DNA from: Paraescarpia echinospica
Taxonomy: Eukaryota > Annelida > Polychaeta > Sabellida > Siboglinidae
Direction of reading: 5' to 3'
DNA: 64,000 nt
Assembly: GCA_020002185.1 (NCBI GenBank)
Contig: CM034535.1
Location: 72,549,684-72,613,683, forward strand
Part shown: in pieces, positions 38,401 through 48,880 of the stretch
Layout of the letters: each line of letters opens with the position of its first letter
Position numbering within the stretch: position 1 is the first letter of the stretch
The notes under the pieces: generated by a model
Databases searched by the model: none
What the model was told of the DNA's origin: nothing
What the model saw: only the letters and a program-made list of their open reading frames with translations
Position numbers and translations under genes: made by a program

Positions 38401-41400
38401 ACAAGGAAGCCTTTTGGCTTATCGAGAGTCCAATACTTTTTATCTACATGTATCCCGCCTTTTTTAGGTGTGTGTCGATTTTATTTTTAAACATATTCAC
38501 GCTACTAGCACCAACACAATCAGGAGATAATCTGTTCCATTCATTTACAGTCCTTTGTGAGAATGAGAACTTTCTTATATCTAATCTACACTGCTCCTTT
38601 ACTAATGTAGCTTCATGTCCTCTGGTCCTTCTATCTTTCTTAACTGAGAAAAAAATGTTTCTATCAATATTTTCATAACCATTCAATATTTTAAACACTT
38701 CTATGTGATCTCTCAATCTCCTGGTCTATAGTGTTGTTAAACCACATTCTTTTAGGCGTATTTCGTAACTAAGATCCCTCAGATTTGGTATCATTTTAGT
38801 CGCTCTCCTCTGTACTCTTTCTAGCATATCTATGTCCTTCTTGCGATATGGCCTCCATGCTTGTATACAATATTCTAAATGAGGCCTCACTATTGTTTTG
38901 TACAGCGGTACTATTAATTCTTTTTTCTTATACGCTATATTTCGCCTAATTAATCCAAGGATTTGATTTCCCTTTGACGCTGCAATTCCGCACTGCTCTG
39001 AAACCTTCATATCAGCTCTAATGGTTAACCCTAAGTCCTTTTCTTTTACAGTAGTACTTAGAACAGTACCCCCCATTTTATATTTTACCTCTTCATTCCC
39101 ATGACCTGTGTGGAGGCATTTACATTTCCCAAAATTGAACAGCATTTGCCACTTTTCAGACCATTTGATCAACCTATCAAGATCATCTTGTAAATGATGT
39201 CTGTCTCCATCACTTTTAATCCTTCTAAACACTTTTGTATCATCCGCAAATTTTAACACCTTGCTTGTTATATCATCGTCCAAATCGTTGTGAAATTTCT
39301 GGATACTTTTCTTAGTATTGGTGCGTGATGGACGTTACATGGAATAAAAACATTATTTTTTTGTTTAATTAATAATACAACCCAAAATGTTTAATGTAGT
39401 GTTACGAAGGTCTTTGTTGCCTAGTATTACAACACATGGAGTGCCAAAAGTTTGATACATATTTACTTTGTACACTAAAATTTGCAAATGTAAAAGTGTC
39501 CATTATTACAGGACAGGAAATTGTTCCCTGTTGCTAAAACGTGATTTGTTCATAATTTATTACACACATTGCATTTCTACTGTATGAAGAAGTTTGCCAA
39601 TAGCATTGTTATTTCAATCTCCTCAGAAATGTGGGCCAAGAGGCATTTGGTCTACATAAAGTGTGGAGAGCGTTGCTGCTATATTGAGGACAGGGAAATA
39701 TAACGTCCACCACACATTTCAGAACCAGTTTCTTATTAAAATTTCATATAAATGGCATTTTTACACGGTCAACATGATATCAACAGTTCATTCATGAGCT
39801 AATATGCACCAGCTGATTACATTTCAACATTGATTTGCAAAATAATCAAACTGAAAGAAACTGTCCATATGCCGGTGTTACCACGAAGTATGCAAATTTT
39901 GCAGTTTTTTGGTTATGAAATACGATTTTCTCCTAAACACAAAATAAGAACATCACAATGCTATCCTACCTAATAGACAAAGGCATGTTGATTATATTAT
40001 AGCTATACAAATTTTAACAGGCAATTTATTTATCAACTTATACCATTTTAAAGATGACCCGCATTGGCAGCCTCTAGAATACCTCATCACCAGAGACTGG
40101 CTCATATGCCAAGTACTCCTAGGACACAGCAGATACACCATAGAATCCAGTGACGCAAGTTACATAAGGTACCAATTAGTGACTTACCCGATTCATTGAA
40201 GTGTGTGTATCCATTGAGAGCATGATAATCTGAAATGTCTGCGCGTTGTTCTTACACAATCTCCAGACTTACTTATTGCTGTATCTGACTCTCAGGGAAT
40301 CCGGTTCAAGAGGATCGGGGCGCCATCTCCACAGGAGATCATCAAGGCAGTTGCGGAAGACGCAATCAGGTGAGACTATTACTACAATGGCTCAAGTTTG
40401 TCCACTGCAGATTTTGACAGAGCTAATAATGTTCTCTACAGAACCACTGAAAATGTCAAAATAATTTGTCAGCGTCAATTTTCCTAGCAGATTATTGAGG
40501 TCTTAACTCCTATACAGCGACCGTCCATGTGATACCAACTCATTGTTCACCAACATATACTTAATAGGGGATTCTCTCAATGATTCACCAGTGTGTTAAC
40601 CATAAGGATAATGCACACTGATAAAACCACCTGATTGGTTGGAAATATTGTACAATGCATTATCGATATGAACGTAGGTAGTGTAAATTATGTTTAATTT
40701 GCCGTTATATAATAGGTGGTTTTGTAATGTCTTGTTGTTTGGATGCTAAAATTCTTGTGACATCAACAGTAATGACTATGTATTGAAACATATGTTATTG
40801 CACATAATATTTTTTCTGTACTGTACATTTTGGGACACTTATAATTTTTACTTGTCTGAATATATACAATACACACAGTACATGGTGACCGTATGCTTCA
40901 GACACCAACAATAATTTAATTAACTATGTTTTCGGACAGCTGAGAATTTAATTAAAACACAGTTATTACAGTATTTCCTAGATCAAACACAAAAGACGTC
41001 TTGGTTATAATAATAAAAAATACTTATACGTGGTTAATGTAGATCGCTGGACGGCGTGTCGGATGATGTTCTCAAGCTATTCGAGGAGTCGGCGAAGCAG
41101 CTGATCGAGGAGAAGGGTGCGGTGACAGCCCTCGCCACTGCCCTCGCAGTCATGTCTGGCAGCACCCAGGTGAAGGCACGATCCCTCCTCTCATCCGCTG
41201 AGGTAAGGAGACATTGCCGTGAACACATGACTACCATGATACACTCATTTAATTCCATTGGCATGTTGCGGCTGCAGTACAGCCTGTATAGCTACATGCT
41301 GTCGATATTCACTTTGCAGTCACCTTGGTAATAGAGCCACCTTGCAGTTAAGGTCACCCTAGAATAGTCCCAGATTTGTTATACATACAGTAGAGTATAG

Positions 41401-44117
41401 GATATTAATCCTGCTAATACAGCCACCTTGCTAATGAGGTCATTTGTCCAGGCTCAAGGGTGACCTTAGTAATGAGGTTCCACTGTGTTGTACTTTGTTG
41501 TGCAGCTGATGTGCATCTATCTGTATGTTGGTATCTGTACACTTCATTTCGTTGTTGCCAGCATTTCAACCGCTTTGATTCTGTAACACTACCTTGTTGT
41601 TTAGATTGATTAAAAATGACATTCATCGTAATACGTTATACTAATAATGCAGTTTTAACTCAAATTTATTTCAACAGCAGGGTATCCGCGGGTTCTTTAG
41701 TAACTACTGGCCATGTCTTGGTGAAAACTCACCATATCTTCATAAAATTTGACATTATATTAGTTGGGTGAAGATAGTTGAACATGTGAAAAATCGGCTA
41801 ATTTGCGTAATTGTTGCCATGGCAACATCAATTTATGTGCCTATGGACATATGCCCCCACATGAAAAATTATTCAGATTAATTTATAGCAAATGCCATCA
41901 TACTATTGCAGTAAGTCGTTTGTTGGAATGTTACTTTGTGCAATCACGTGGTTTTGGGCTCTGAATTCACGTATTTTATGACCATAGCGAATTGCACCGT
42001 TCCCTAATTGGTTGACCCGTGTTTACAAACCCTTAAGATAAAGCTATGACACCAAAAATAGCGAATTGCACCTGGAGCATTCCACAGAATAACTGGTGAA
42101 AATTTTAATTCTCTAGTGTATTTTTCCAAAATATTTGTTTCCGTTATCACAAATGCTAAACAATTATTTTTTGAGAAAGCTGCAAAAACAAAATAAGAAC
42201 ATCATACGTTAAGCAGTACGAACAGGCATCATCTGATTGTAGGTATTTCTAATCAGAATCTTGACAAATGCAGTGTATTGGGAATGAGTAACATGTTCTA
42301 TTGGAATATGATGATATCTGAAAATGGCAAAAATCAAACTTAGGACCAGCGGATACCCTTAATTTTATTGACATTGAAATATATTTGAAAAATCATTAAA
42401 ACAAATGTCGTCACAAATGTTTGTATTGTAACCATTTTGTTTTGTCAGTATATTTTGGTGATTGTCCGGAGACGGACAGAGGTGGAGGAACTTTGTCACC
42501 GCCCTAAATGCCAGAGGGTGTAACAGGTAGTATGTAAGTAAGTAATCGTGGGTGTGTGTTGACAGGGTTTCACGACGTACCACTTCAAGACAAACATGGT
42601 GATGAATGGCCTGGGCTACTGCTGGAGGTCTCTGGATCGGTGCCTGGAGGAGGACATCAGAGAGAAGATACAGAGGATGCGTTTCACTGCCGACAAGATG
42701 GTGGGTCTCACTACAACTGGGTTTTCTAACAACAACGGGTGATCTTATATAGCGCCGGTATCTGCTTAGACAAGGCGCTTGTGGCTTGCTTACTTACAAC
42801 TTTATTCTCTGATAGTCTCACGTTTATTAGAAATATGTTGTTTCATTTTTTTGTACTTGCCATTAGTGCTGGTTTAATATATCAAAGTATCGCGATACTA
42901 GTGAAAGTTCGATACCGATATTTTGTGATATCGCAATACTTTGATATATTGGGTATCGAACTGCAGGTAGTGCTGGTTCAATACTTCGATATATAGACTC
43001 CATTCGATATCGTCGAAGTTACAGATATGATATGAGACCTATGCTGGCTCCACATGTCTACGGGCTACACTTGCCGCGGAAACTCTGGAGAGTAGCGTCA
43101 CGGATGTCTATATTTTCAAGCATGTGTCCCTAATGGAAAAAGGGTGTGTGCTTCTATTGGATAATATGCTTCTATCAGGAATTATACCCTATATGAAATG
43201 GAATATAGAAGAAATCGGGTATCGAACCAACACTACTTGCCATAATGTTTTAATGATGCTAAATCTAAAAGTATTTTCAGGTTGACTAAGTTTGCATCAT
43301 TAAGTCGCATGCGTGTGTGTGTGTATTATTTTAAAACTTTTATCATAGTGACAGTGTGCGCACTATTGAACAGAGTCGTACTGTGGTAATCAGTGTTTAA
43401 ATAAAGTTCATTATTTACTCCGTTATCAGAGCACGGTTTGGGCAGCGACCAATGCAGATTTTAAGAGTATTGTAGCGCAATAATTCAGTTAGCATTTATT
43501 TTGTTACAAGTGGCCACTGTTTGGCGCAAGGTAATTGGGTGGTTAGGCGCCGTTTCAAAGCGGGCAGTTTCATTTGCACTTCATTGCCTGATTTTTGGTG
43601 AAACTGCAGTAATGATACATATAATTTTCTTTTATAAAATAGTGTAGTTAAAAACTAGTTATACTCAACCTATGATCTGCTGGCCGTATATGTACAATTA
43701 TGTTTCATTTCTTGAAGTGTTGAATTTATATGATACTGTGTATTTTTAATTGCACGATAACATAGTGAAATGTTGTCGCCGTACGTTGTGTGTGATGCTG
43801 TTTGTGTTGCCTTACAGGGCGCGGTGTTTGACATCCCGTCAGAGCTGGAGTCGGTCATTGAAAACCACTGGTCCGACGGTCGCTACGACACGCTGGAGAA
43901 AGCGTCGTCGCTACCAGAGCTCCTCGAGTCTAGCAGTTGGGACAGCGGGCGCGGGGGAGGCGGGCGGGGTCGGGGACGTGGATTCGGCTCCGGGGGTGGA
44001 TTCCGTGGTCAGCGCGGCGGCAGAGGTCGATACAGCGGAGGCAGTTACGGCGGCAGAGGTGGTGGCGGTGGCAAGTCGTCGGGCGGCGGCAGTGGCCAGA
44101 AGAGTTACTTCGATTGA
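29651..44117 (+). CDS. DDX21: DDX21/DDX50-type nucleolar DEVD-box RNA helicase
   Basis: Fourteen coding exons: 29651-29737, 30141-30579, 30827-30910, 31316-31335, 31762-31951, 32456-32641, 33007-33155, 36416-36622, 37022-37126, 37704-37823, 40296-40369, 41043-41202, 42566-42700, 43818-44117, giving 751 aa (human DDX21 783, DDX50 737). A Lys/Ser-rich N-terminus with KKKK clusters is followed by Q motif [10 protein letters not shown], motif I RTGTGKT (204-210, a 20-nt microexon), Ia [21 protein letters not shown] (311-314, the DDX21-type variant of DEAD), III SAT (348-350), [13 protein letters not shown] and [18 protein letters not shown] domain (about 530-685) and an RGG tail with FRGQR end the protein. 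It unwinds RNA in the nucleolus for rRNA transcription and processing. The start is the first in-frame ATG; M13 at 29687 has the better context. Introns hold a SINE, a TTAA-flanked element, a CR1 LINE, two pogo-like MITEs and a hAT MITE. Confidence 0.95.
33178..33365 (+). mobile_element. tRNA-derived SINE, family A copy 2
   Basis: CTGCAGCGGTTAGAGTGCTGG (A box) and GGGGTTCGAACCC (B box) form a tRNA-like head. The body TTGAAACTTGGGCAATTTCA and CCGTTGACCCCTTCTATCTGG matches the minus-strand copy at 24600-24795. It starts only ~22 bp after the donor of DDX21 exon 7. Confidence 0.78.
34326..35018 (+). CDS. Hypothetical acidic 83-aa protein, two exons, nested in DDX21 intron 7
   Basis: Exon 34326-34524 ends GAAG|GTGAGT, and exon 34966-35018 follows a TTTCATTTCAG acceptor; they join in frame (phase 1) to [20 protein letters not shown], an acidic Ser/Asp/Glu stretch ([20 protein letters not shown]) and a terminus [16 protein letters not shown] at 35186 would end the transcript. 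Upstream at 34231 an ATG in AAAATGGCGGC opens a short basic ORF ([20 protein letters not shown]) that stops at 34305 in another frame, either a uORF or a broken 5' end. The acidic N-terminus recalls transposase leaders, but I do not recognise the family. Being nested in the same sense as DDX21, it needs its own promoter. Confidence 0.5.
35186..35191 (+). terminator. AATAAA poly(A) signal of the nested acidic ORF
   Basis: AATAAA 168 nt after the stop of the nested ORF, followed by a GT-rich stretch (GTGTTTGTACAAGC, then GTATTTGTGTG), as expected for a functional cleavage region. Confidence 0.5.
37471..37662. mobile_element. TA-flanked MITE (pogo/Tc1-like), copy 2
   Basis: Begins TACAGTGGAACCTCTCTATT and ends GCGAGGTTCGACTATA, with internal GGTCACC / GGTGACC pairs as in copy 1. 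It lies in DDX21 intron 9, just before exon 10. Confidence 0.75.
38305..39329 (-). mobile_element. CR1-like LINE with 42-bp target-site duplication, in DDX21 intron 10
   Basis: The insert 38347-39287 is flanked by identical 42-bp copies of intron sequence (38305-38346 and 39288-39329). The minus strand encodes the 3' half of a CR1 [59 protein letters not shown], then after a frameshift [20 protein letters not shown] and [14 protein letters not shown], ending LKKAGYM. Beyond the stop is a 10-bp stem (TGCCATCCAG / CTGGATGGCA) and a short tandem TTAAATCTTG tail against the duplication. It is 5' truncated, with one main frameshift and an identical TSD, so it is young. Confidence 0.93.
41301..41487. 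mobile_element. TA-type MITE (pogo/Tc1-like), copy 3, left end decayed
   Basis: The body AGTTAAGGTCACCCTAGAAT and the right end TGAGGTTCCACTGT match copy 1; the left terminal repeat is diverged. It follows DDX21 exon 12 by about 100 bp. Confidence 0.65.
42735..42795 (-). mobile_element. SINE/LINE 3'-tail fragment
   Basis: The minus strand reads AAGCGCCTTG...CGGCGCTATATAAGATCA, the same stem-plus-TATATAA tail as at 17219-17280 and 56648-56690. It is a short relic in DDX21 intron 13. Confidence 0.4.
42856..43243. mobile_element. Non-autonomous hAT element with 8-bp target duplication
   Basis: CTTGCCAT occurs directly outside both ends (42856-42863 and 43236-43243). Between them are 372 bp with inverted ends TAGTGCTGGTTTAATA and TAGTGTTGGTTCGATA (right end read inverted). 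The 8-bp duplication and TAGNG-type terminus are typical of hAT. A second internal copy of the end, TAGTGCTGGTTCAATACTTC, starts near 42970, and several internal TATCG inverted repeats can form hairpins. No transposase. It lies in DDX21 intron 13. Confidence 0.85.
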
Positions 44118-44248
44118 CGCACATTATATTGTAAACACGACCACTGGACGTGTACAACGTCGATGCTGTTTGCGAAAATTGCGAAATTTTACGATACATT
44201 CTAAATTATATTACGGGTTTGCTACGATTTGACGCACCTATGTTGACC

Positions 44249-44254
44249 AATAAA
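44249..44254 (+). terminator. AATAAA poly(A) signal of DDX21
   Basis: AATAAA 132 nt after the DDX21 stop codon, in CCAATAAAAGG. Confidence 0.65.
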
Positions 44255-45050
44255 AGGACTGCTGCCGGAAGGATGTAACACGACTACATCAGGGCATAGA
44301 TCTTCGATTTGATGAAAATCTGTCTTGTCTTTTTTTCTTACTGTGTCACAAATTCGAAGAATAAAAAATAATACTCCCCAGCCTAAAGGACACCCTATCC
44401 GAATTCAAGTAGGATAGGGAGGGATGTGATGTAGCCATAGGAGAAGTCCCAGCTCCCACCTGTTTTTGGAGCCAACCTCCCACCATTTTGAGAGTACTCA
44501 ATTTGTGACGCCAACTTCCCTTTCAAGATTTCTATGGACCAGTGAAGACCCTCGTCACCATGACCAATCTTTTACTCGCTGCTAAATGAACAATAGCAAC
44601 ATTTTCATTTACAAAAAAAGTGTATTTAGAATCCATTTTGTTAGCTTTCTGTTTGAGTCACGGTGCGTTATTCGAACTGCTTGTAAACCACGGCCAGTTC
44701 TTTTGTCTTGTACGGGAATGAGTTTCTGACGTCGTGAATTACATTACTTGACAAGTCTTATTTATTAGAACCACATGTTTTGCTAACTGAAGTATGACGT
44801 GTTGACATAATCGAACGAACGAGTTTTGCAGAAGCGTGTAGTCCACATGCGCAATTAAGAAAACCTTATATAACGTTGGACATTTCGTAGAATTCCGGTA
44901 ACGTCATTTTTCAAGTATTCAAAGCCGGTGCCAAACTGACCATATATATTGACTTCCAATCACATGCCGCCTTAGTACACAGGCGCATAATAATGTTCAG
45001 GGATGGATATTTACAACGATCCACGTCGGAATCTGCTTCTGGCAAGCAAC
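44255..45050. other. Intergenic, nothing recognised
   Basis: Sequence after the DDX21 poly(A) signal. A second AATAAA lies near 44361. The minus-strand open frame 44911-45177 has no recognised similarity; part of it is shared with the neighbouring tandem duplication. Confidence 0.35.
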
Positions 45051-45418
45051 GTACGAAATGTTCTTGGAAGCAGCGTGAATCGTGCAAAAGATTCACAGGG
45101 TAGTTCCGTGAAGCCGCCTTGAGCCAAACATCACTCGGCAGTGCTGAGTTGGGGCAAGGCTGCCCACGGGTCTCCACAACACGCTTTCCGGGTAATTGCT
45201 TTGGGTCGAAACGTTTTTGTACACGCCACTTGTTTCAATGTGATGCAAATGTGTGTTCTAAATGAATAAAAGTCTGAGAGTTTTGTTATGAAATCCCTAT
45301 TATAGAAGGTAGGAAGGAGAAAGTACTATTGTGATAAGATACACGGTGAATCACTGCCCAAGGCCATTGCAGTCCTAAATACGGCGGTGCCACTAGATTC
45401 TTTTCTGTCGTCGTTTGC

Positions 45419-45444
45419 CCGGAAGTATGGAGCCCGCCATCTTG
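45419..45444. promoter_or_regulatory. ETS + YY1-like motif pair
   Basis: CCGGAAGT at 45419-45426 (ETS type) and CCGCCATCTTG at 45434-45444 (YY1 type) lie 8 bp apart, a combination found in TATA-less animal promoters. No gene start is recognised beside it. Confidence 0.3.
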
Positions 45445-45540
45445 GTTCACTGAGTCCTGACTGTGGCAAGTGAAACGAACATCTACTTTTGCAGCCTGTT
45501 TTTCGGATCGCCCAAACGTATTGTCTTCAAACAGTTTCCA

Positions 45541-45729
45541 TCAAACCGCACTTTGGTTAAACGAGAGCATCAACATCAACAGTATCGTGTATAGGTACAG
45601 GACGGTGACAATTACGATATATGTAATCATCACCAGTATGTCCAGTATCGGTATGTAGTACAACACCATCGGAACGAGAAGCGTTAGGCCACGTTGCATG
45701 CCCGTTAGTCCCAGTCCAACGAACGGCAT
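45541..45729 (-). CDS. Hypothetical 62-aa two-helix membrane protein, copy 1
   Basis: Single-exon ORF on the minus strand starting at the ATG in ACGATGCCG (45729) and ending TGA. It begins MPFVGLGLTGMQRGL, followed by two predicted membrane helices (about residues 15-29 and 31-55) with YYIPILDI between and YLYTILL near the end. Copy 2 at 46072-46260 has the same length and 39 of 62 identical residues, while many conserved residues use different third codon bases (for example TAC-TAC-ATA-CCG against TAC-TAT-ATA-CCA for YYIP). That is the pattern of selection on the protein. I know no family with this sequence; small size and hydrophobicity suggest a membrane peptide, but the function is unknown. 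Confidence 0.5.
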   Translation of the reverse strand: MPFVGLGLTGMQRGLTLLVPMVLYYIPILDILVMITYIVIVTVLYLYTILLMLMLSFNQSAV

Positions 45730-46071
45730 CGTGGTTCCGGTCAAGTTATCGTTCACGCCGAACGTCGACGTTGCACGCGTGTGACGTTGTAAAGTTGTAT
45801 TTCGTCATGCTATGTTATAAGCAACATGCGAACTGTTCTCTGAAGCAGCGTTGAACCTTACAAGAGACGCGCAGGGATAGTGCCAAGAAGCCGCTTTCGG
45901 TCACCACGAAATATTCTTCAAACCGCATCCGCAATGTTCGTATTTGACTTCGATTGCACAGAAATGGACAGTCCTCACTCTGAATGTCGAGACATGCATA
46001 ATCGACTTTTCAGCGAGTGCATCGGCTCGCCATAGTGTTATCTTCGTGCCGTTTCCGTCATATCGCACTGG

Positions 46072-46260
46072 TTAGAATGCGCCTGTAAGAAACGAAAGCC
46101 ACAACAGTAACAGTATCGTGTATAGGTACATAACGGTGAAGATCACGACATATAAAATTACCGCGATGATGTCTCGTATTGGTATATAGTACAGCAGAAT
46201 CGGAACCACCACCGATAGGCCACGTTGCGCCCCCGTCAGAGCCAATCCAAATAACGGCAT
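46072..46260 (-). CDS. Hypothetical 62-aa two-helix membrane protein, copy 2
   Basis: Paralogue of the ORF at 45541-45729, same strand, starting at ATG 46260 and ending TAA. It begins MPLFGLALTGAQRGL and keeps YYIPIRDI and YLYTILL, with helices at about 15-29 and 31-55; the loop has R29-D30 instead of L-D. About 60-70 bp upstream on the minus strand are a TATA-like TTTATAAC (46334-46327) and a perfect TGACGTCA (46317-46324), so this copy has a plausible promoter. It is more complete in promoter sequence than copy 1. Confidence 0.52.
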   Translation of the reverse strand: MPLFGLALTGAQRGLSVVVPILLYYIPIRDIIAVILYVVIFTVMYLYTILLLLWLSFLTGAF

Positions 46261-46316
46261 TGTGGTTCCGGTCACAGGTTAGCGTTTACGTCAAATGTCT
46301 TGACGTTGAACGCATG

Positions 46317-46334
46317 TGACGTCAACGTTATAAA
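46317..46334 (-). promoter_or_regulatory. TATA-like box and palindromic CRE upstream of 62-aa ORF copy 2
   Basis: TTTATAAC (minus strand, 46334-46327) is followed by TGACGTCA (46324-46317), the full CREB/ATF site, about 57 bp before the ATG. The matching place of copy 1 has TGACGTTG and a weaker TTTACAAC. Confidence 0.4.
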
Positions 46335-46345
46335 TCTGTATTTCG

Positions 46346-47108
46346 TCATACCGTAATGCCCGTAGGCTGGAGGGCGTGAAGGGTGCATTTGACCTCTCCA
46401 CCGCTGAGCCAAGAGTTCTGCTTGAACAGACCATAAGGCTAACTGTGGAGAAGTTTAGAAAATAACAGCGGAAGATAGGATCGGCACAGAAGTACAAAGA
46501 AGAAGATGGACATGGAACTCTCTTAGTTCTTCATGTGACACCAGGTCCTACAGTCAATGTGTTTCACCGGCAGCACAATGCCGCTGATTTCACATTTTCA
46601 GGTTTGTTCTGATGTATAAGCGTATGCCTTTCCTCTTAATACAATATTAACAGAATACAACATTCTTTGACACAGTGGTAATTGTTTTGTTATTTCAAAA
46701 CCACTTGGCGTGATGGACCGGGGTAAGTGAGTGCACTTGCACCTGGGAAAGAGGGTGAAACCACTATCAACTTACCCACCACTCGGATAGCATAACAAAG
46801 AACATAAACAATCTTGTCCTTCGATTGCGGTAGTCACATTTTAGGAGGTGCCAAATGTACCGCTTTGGCGGCAGAACGCACGCTTTTTCTGATGTCTTGA
46901 AATAATCTCACGGTCTACTGTTTTAGTGCCGAAATATACAGCCATACCGATATTTCACGGTATTTTTTACTGGTTTTAAATCGCATAAACCGGTGAATGT
47001 CTAATACCGATACTGATATGTTTAATAGCATAACTAGTAATCAAATTATACTGTCTAACCAACATTTTACGTTGAAAATGCATAAAATATAAGCAATTTA
47101 CCCTAAAA
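46346..47108. other. Intergenic, nothing recognised
   Basis: No supported gene. A short plus-strand open stretch near 46366-46463 (with LLEQTIRLTVEKFRK) is unassigned. Confidence 0.3.
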
Positions 47109-47456
47109 ATGAACAATCATCCTGCCGTGGAGCGATTCCCTTTCCCGCCCGCATTCCCCCTCATACCGCAGCGCGAGGCTCGTGTGCCAGTTCCTCATCT
47201 ACTGCCATTACCTCATGAAAACCGTAGATCTGCCGCTTTGGGGAGATATAACTTGGCACCTATAACTGAACTTCGCCAGTGTTCATTCTGCCAATCAGTT
47301 GTGACAGATTTTTGGATAAATGAAACACATCATCTCTTTTTTGCTCGTTCATCTTCCCAATTGGAGAAATTATGCCAGACGGGAGCCAGAAAACCACTGG
47401 ACGTCCTGGTGCACCAGAATGAAGACTGTCATAAGATTGTTTCTACAACATTGTAG
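47109..47456 (+). CDS. Unassigned 115-aa ORF
   Basis: ATG-initiated ORF with a Pro/Phe-rich start (ERFPFPPAFPLIP) and a CSFCQSVV motif in the middle. I do not recognise it. It lies just upstream of LINE RT debris in the same orientation, so it may be part of a decayed retroelement. No splice sites or poly(A) signal give support. Confidence 0.2.
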   Translation: MNNHPAVERFPFPPAFPLIPQREARVPVPHLLPLPHENRRSAALGRYNLAPITELRQCSFCQSVVTDFWINETHHLFFARSSSQLEKLCQTGARKPLDVLVHQNEDCHKIVSTTL

Positions 47457-47739
47457 GGCTACTTGAGAGGCTGTCCGATGATCCGAATGAATCACTAGAA
47501 ACTAGGGTTTCCGTACAGTTGCTTCACATCATCGTGACACCAAAACTTTATGGAGAAATGCAAGGATCTATGCGTGAAATGGGAAGCAAGTTCAGAGAAA
47601 GATTCGACGACAGAATGTCCAGAGAACTAGCATTAGACATAGGTCTCTTGGTCAAACAGAATAGCTTGCGCGTCACGAAAAAAACACTGGACAGGCTCTC
47701 CTTGCTATCGGTCGTCGTGTTACTCGACAACTACACGAC

Positions 47740-47960
47740 AATGTGAAAGGATGTGTTTTGCACGATGGTAATAATTCGAAACCGTTTGACACCAAGACTG
47801 GTGTGAAACAGGATTACGTAATTGCACCCACACTGTTTTCTATGTTTTGTTGCCTTCTTATAACAAGCAAAGATCGATCTAGACAAGGGAATGGACACCA
47901 CATGCCGTACCGATGGAGGCGTGTTTAAACTAAGCCGCCTCGGGGCTAAATCAGAAATTT
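47740..47960 (+). mobile_element. LINE reverse transcriptase fragment
   Basis: The plus strand reads TKTGVKQDYVIAPTLFSMF, the block before the RT active site (usually GVKQGCVLAPTLFS), then remnants resembling YRWRRV/GVFKLSRLGAKSE. It is short, frameshifted and inactive. Confidence 0.65.
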
Positions 47961-47975
47961 CTCTCTTACCTGATC

Positions 47976-48880
47976 ATAGCAAATCATTTCACCTCATATC
48001 TTTCAGAATATAATGATACATTGCATTTAAAAGTTGTGATGTTTGTTTTAGGGTTTCCCTTTAGAACAGTTAATGTACAAAACTAACAAGCAACATTAAA
48101 CATGGCGGGAACGCCGTCTTGAGAATCTATCGCCTTAAGCTTGGCTGAGCGTCGTTACGACGGTAGCTCCACCCTTCAGGGGAGCGGCTATTTCGCATTT
48201 GTATGGATTGTGCTTTTACTCGCAGTTTGTTCATTCATTACTCGCACTTTGTGCAAACCTTTACACTCACCTTTACATCTGGCATAGCAACATAACTACA
48301 TACATATGCTATTTAAAGGAAATGCATAAAATATAAAGTTTCAGTTAAGATTTTTGTATTGTACATGATTATTTTTTCACATTTCCTTTACATAAAAATA
48401 ACTGTCACAGAAATTTATTCAACGGCCTTTACACAATTGTCCACAACTTCGCCAATTTTTATCACAGAGAGTTAAAACTGAAATATTGCATTTTTACCGA
48501 CCTCCCTATCTCCGAGGACGAGGTGCCTGCACAGGATTCTCGTTTTTTGTCGGCTGTTTCTTCCCTTGCCAAAAGTGGGAAATGAACCAAACTTGTACAG
48601 CTGTATTCCAGTAGCACCATCTTTCAGAATCCTGGAACTGGACACTCTCGTGTACCGCAATATTTAGCAATGTCCAAAAATACGTATATTTCCCTATCTC
48701 CGCAATGTTAAAATGACCCTCCAATGGCGGACATGCGTGACGTTCGCAGCGCCCTCTTCAAAAGTACCCGTATGTGTGCGTCAAAGAACTTCTTTGACAC
48801 ACACATATGGGTAAAGCCAACAAGGATATCCGCCAATATAGTTGTCAAATTGCATTGTAAATCAACTATATTGTCCAGGA
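47976..48880. other. Intergenic, nothing recognised
   Basis: No supported gene or repeat between the two LINE fragments. Confidence 0.3.

Larger units (their letters stand above)
45050..46345 (-). repeat. Diverged tandem duplication carrying two 62-aa ORFs
   Basis: Two units share, in the same order on the minus strand, a promoter-side segment (TGACGTT...GTATTTCGTCAT on the plus strand), a 62-codon ORF, and a downstream block (plus strand GAAGCAGCGT...GAAGCCGC at 45067-45116 and 45848-45894). The spacing between ORF and block differs by about 250 bp, so one unit has an insertion or the other a deletion. Confidence 0.65.
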
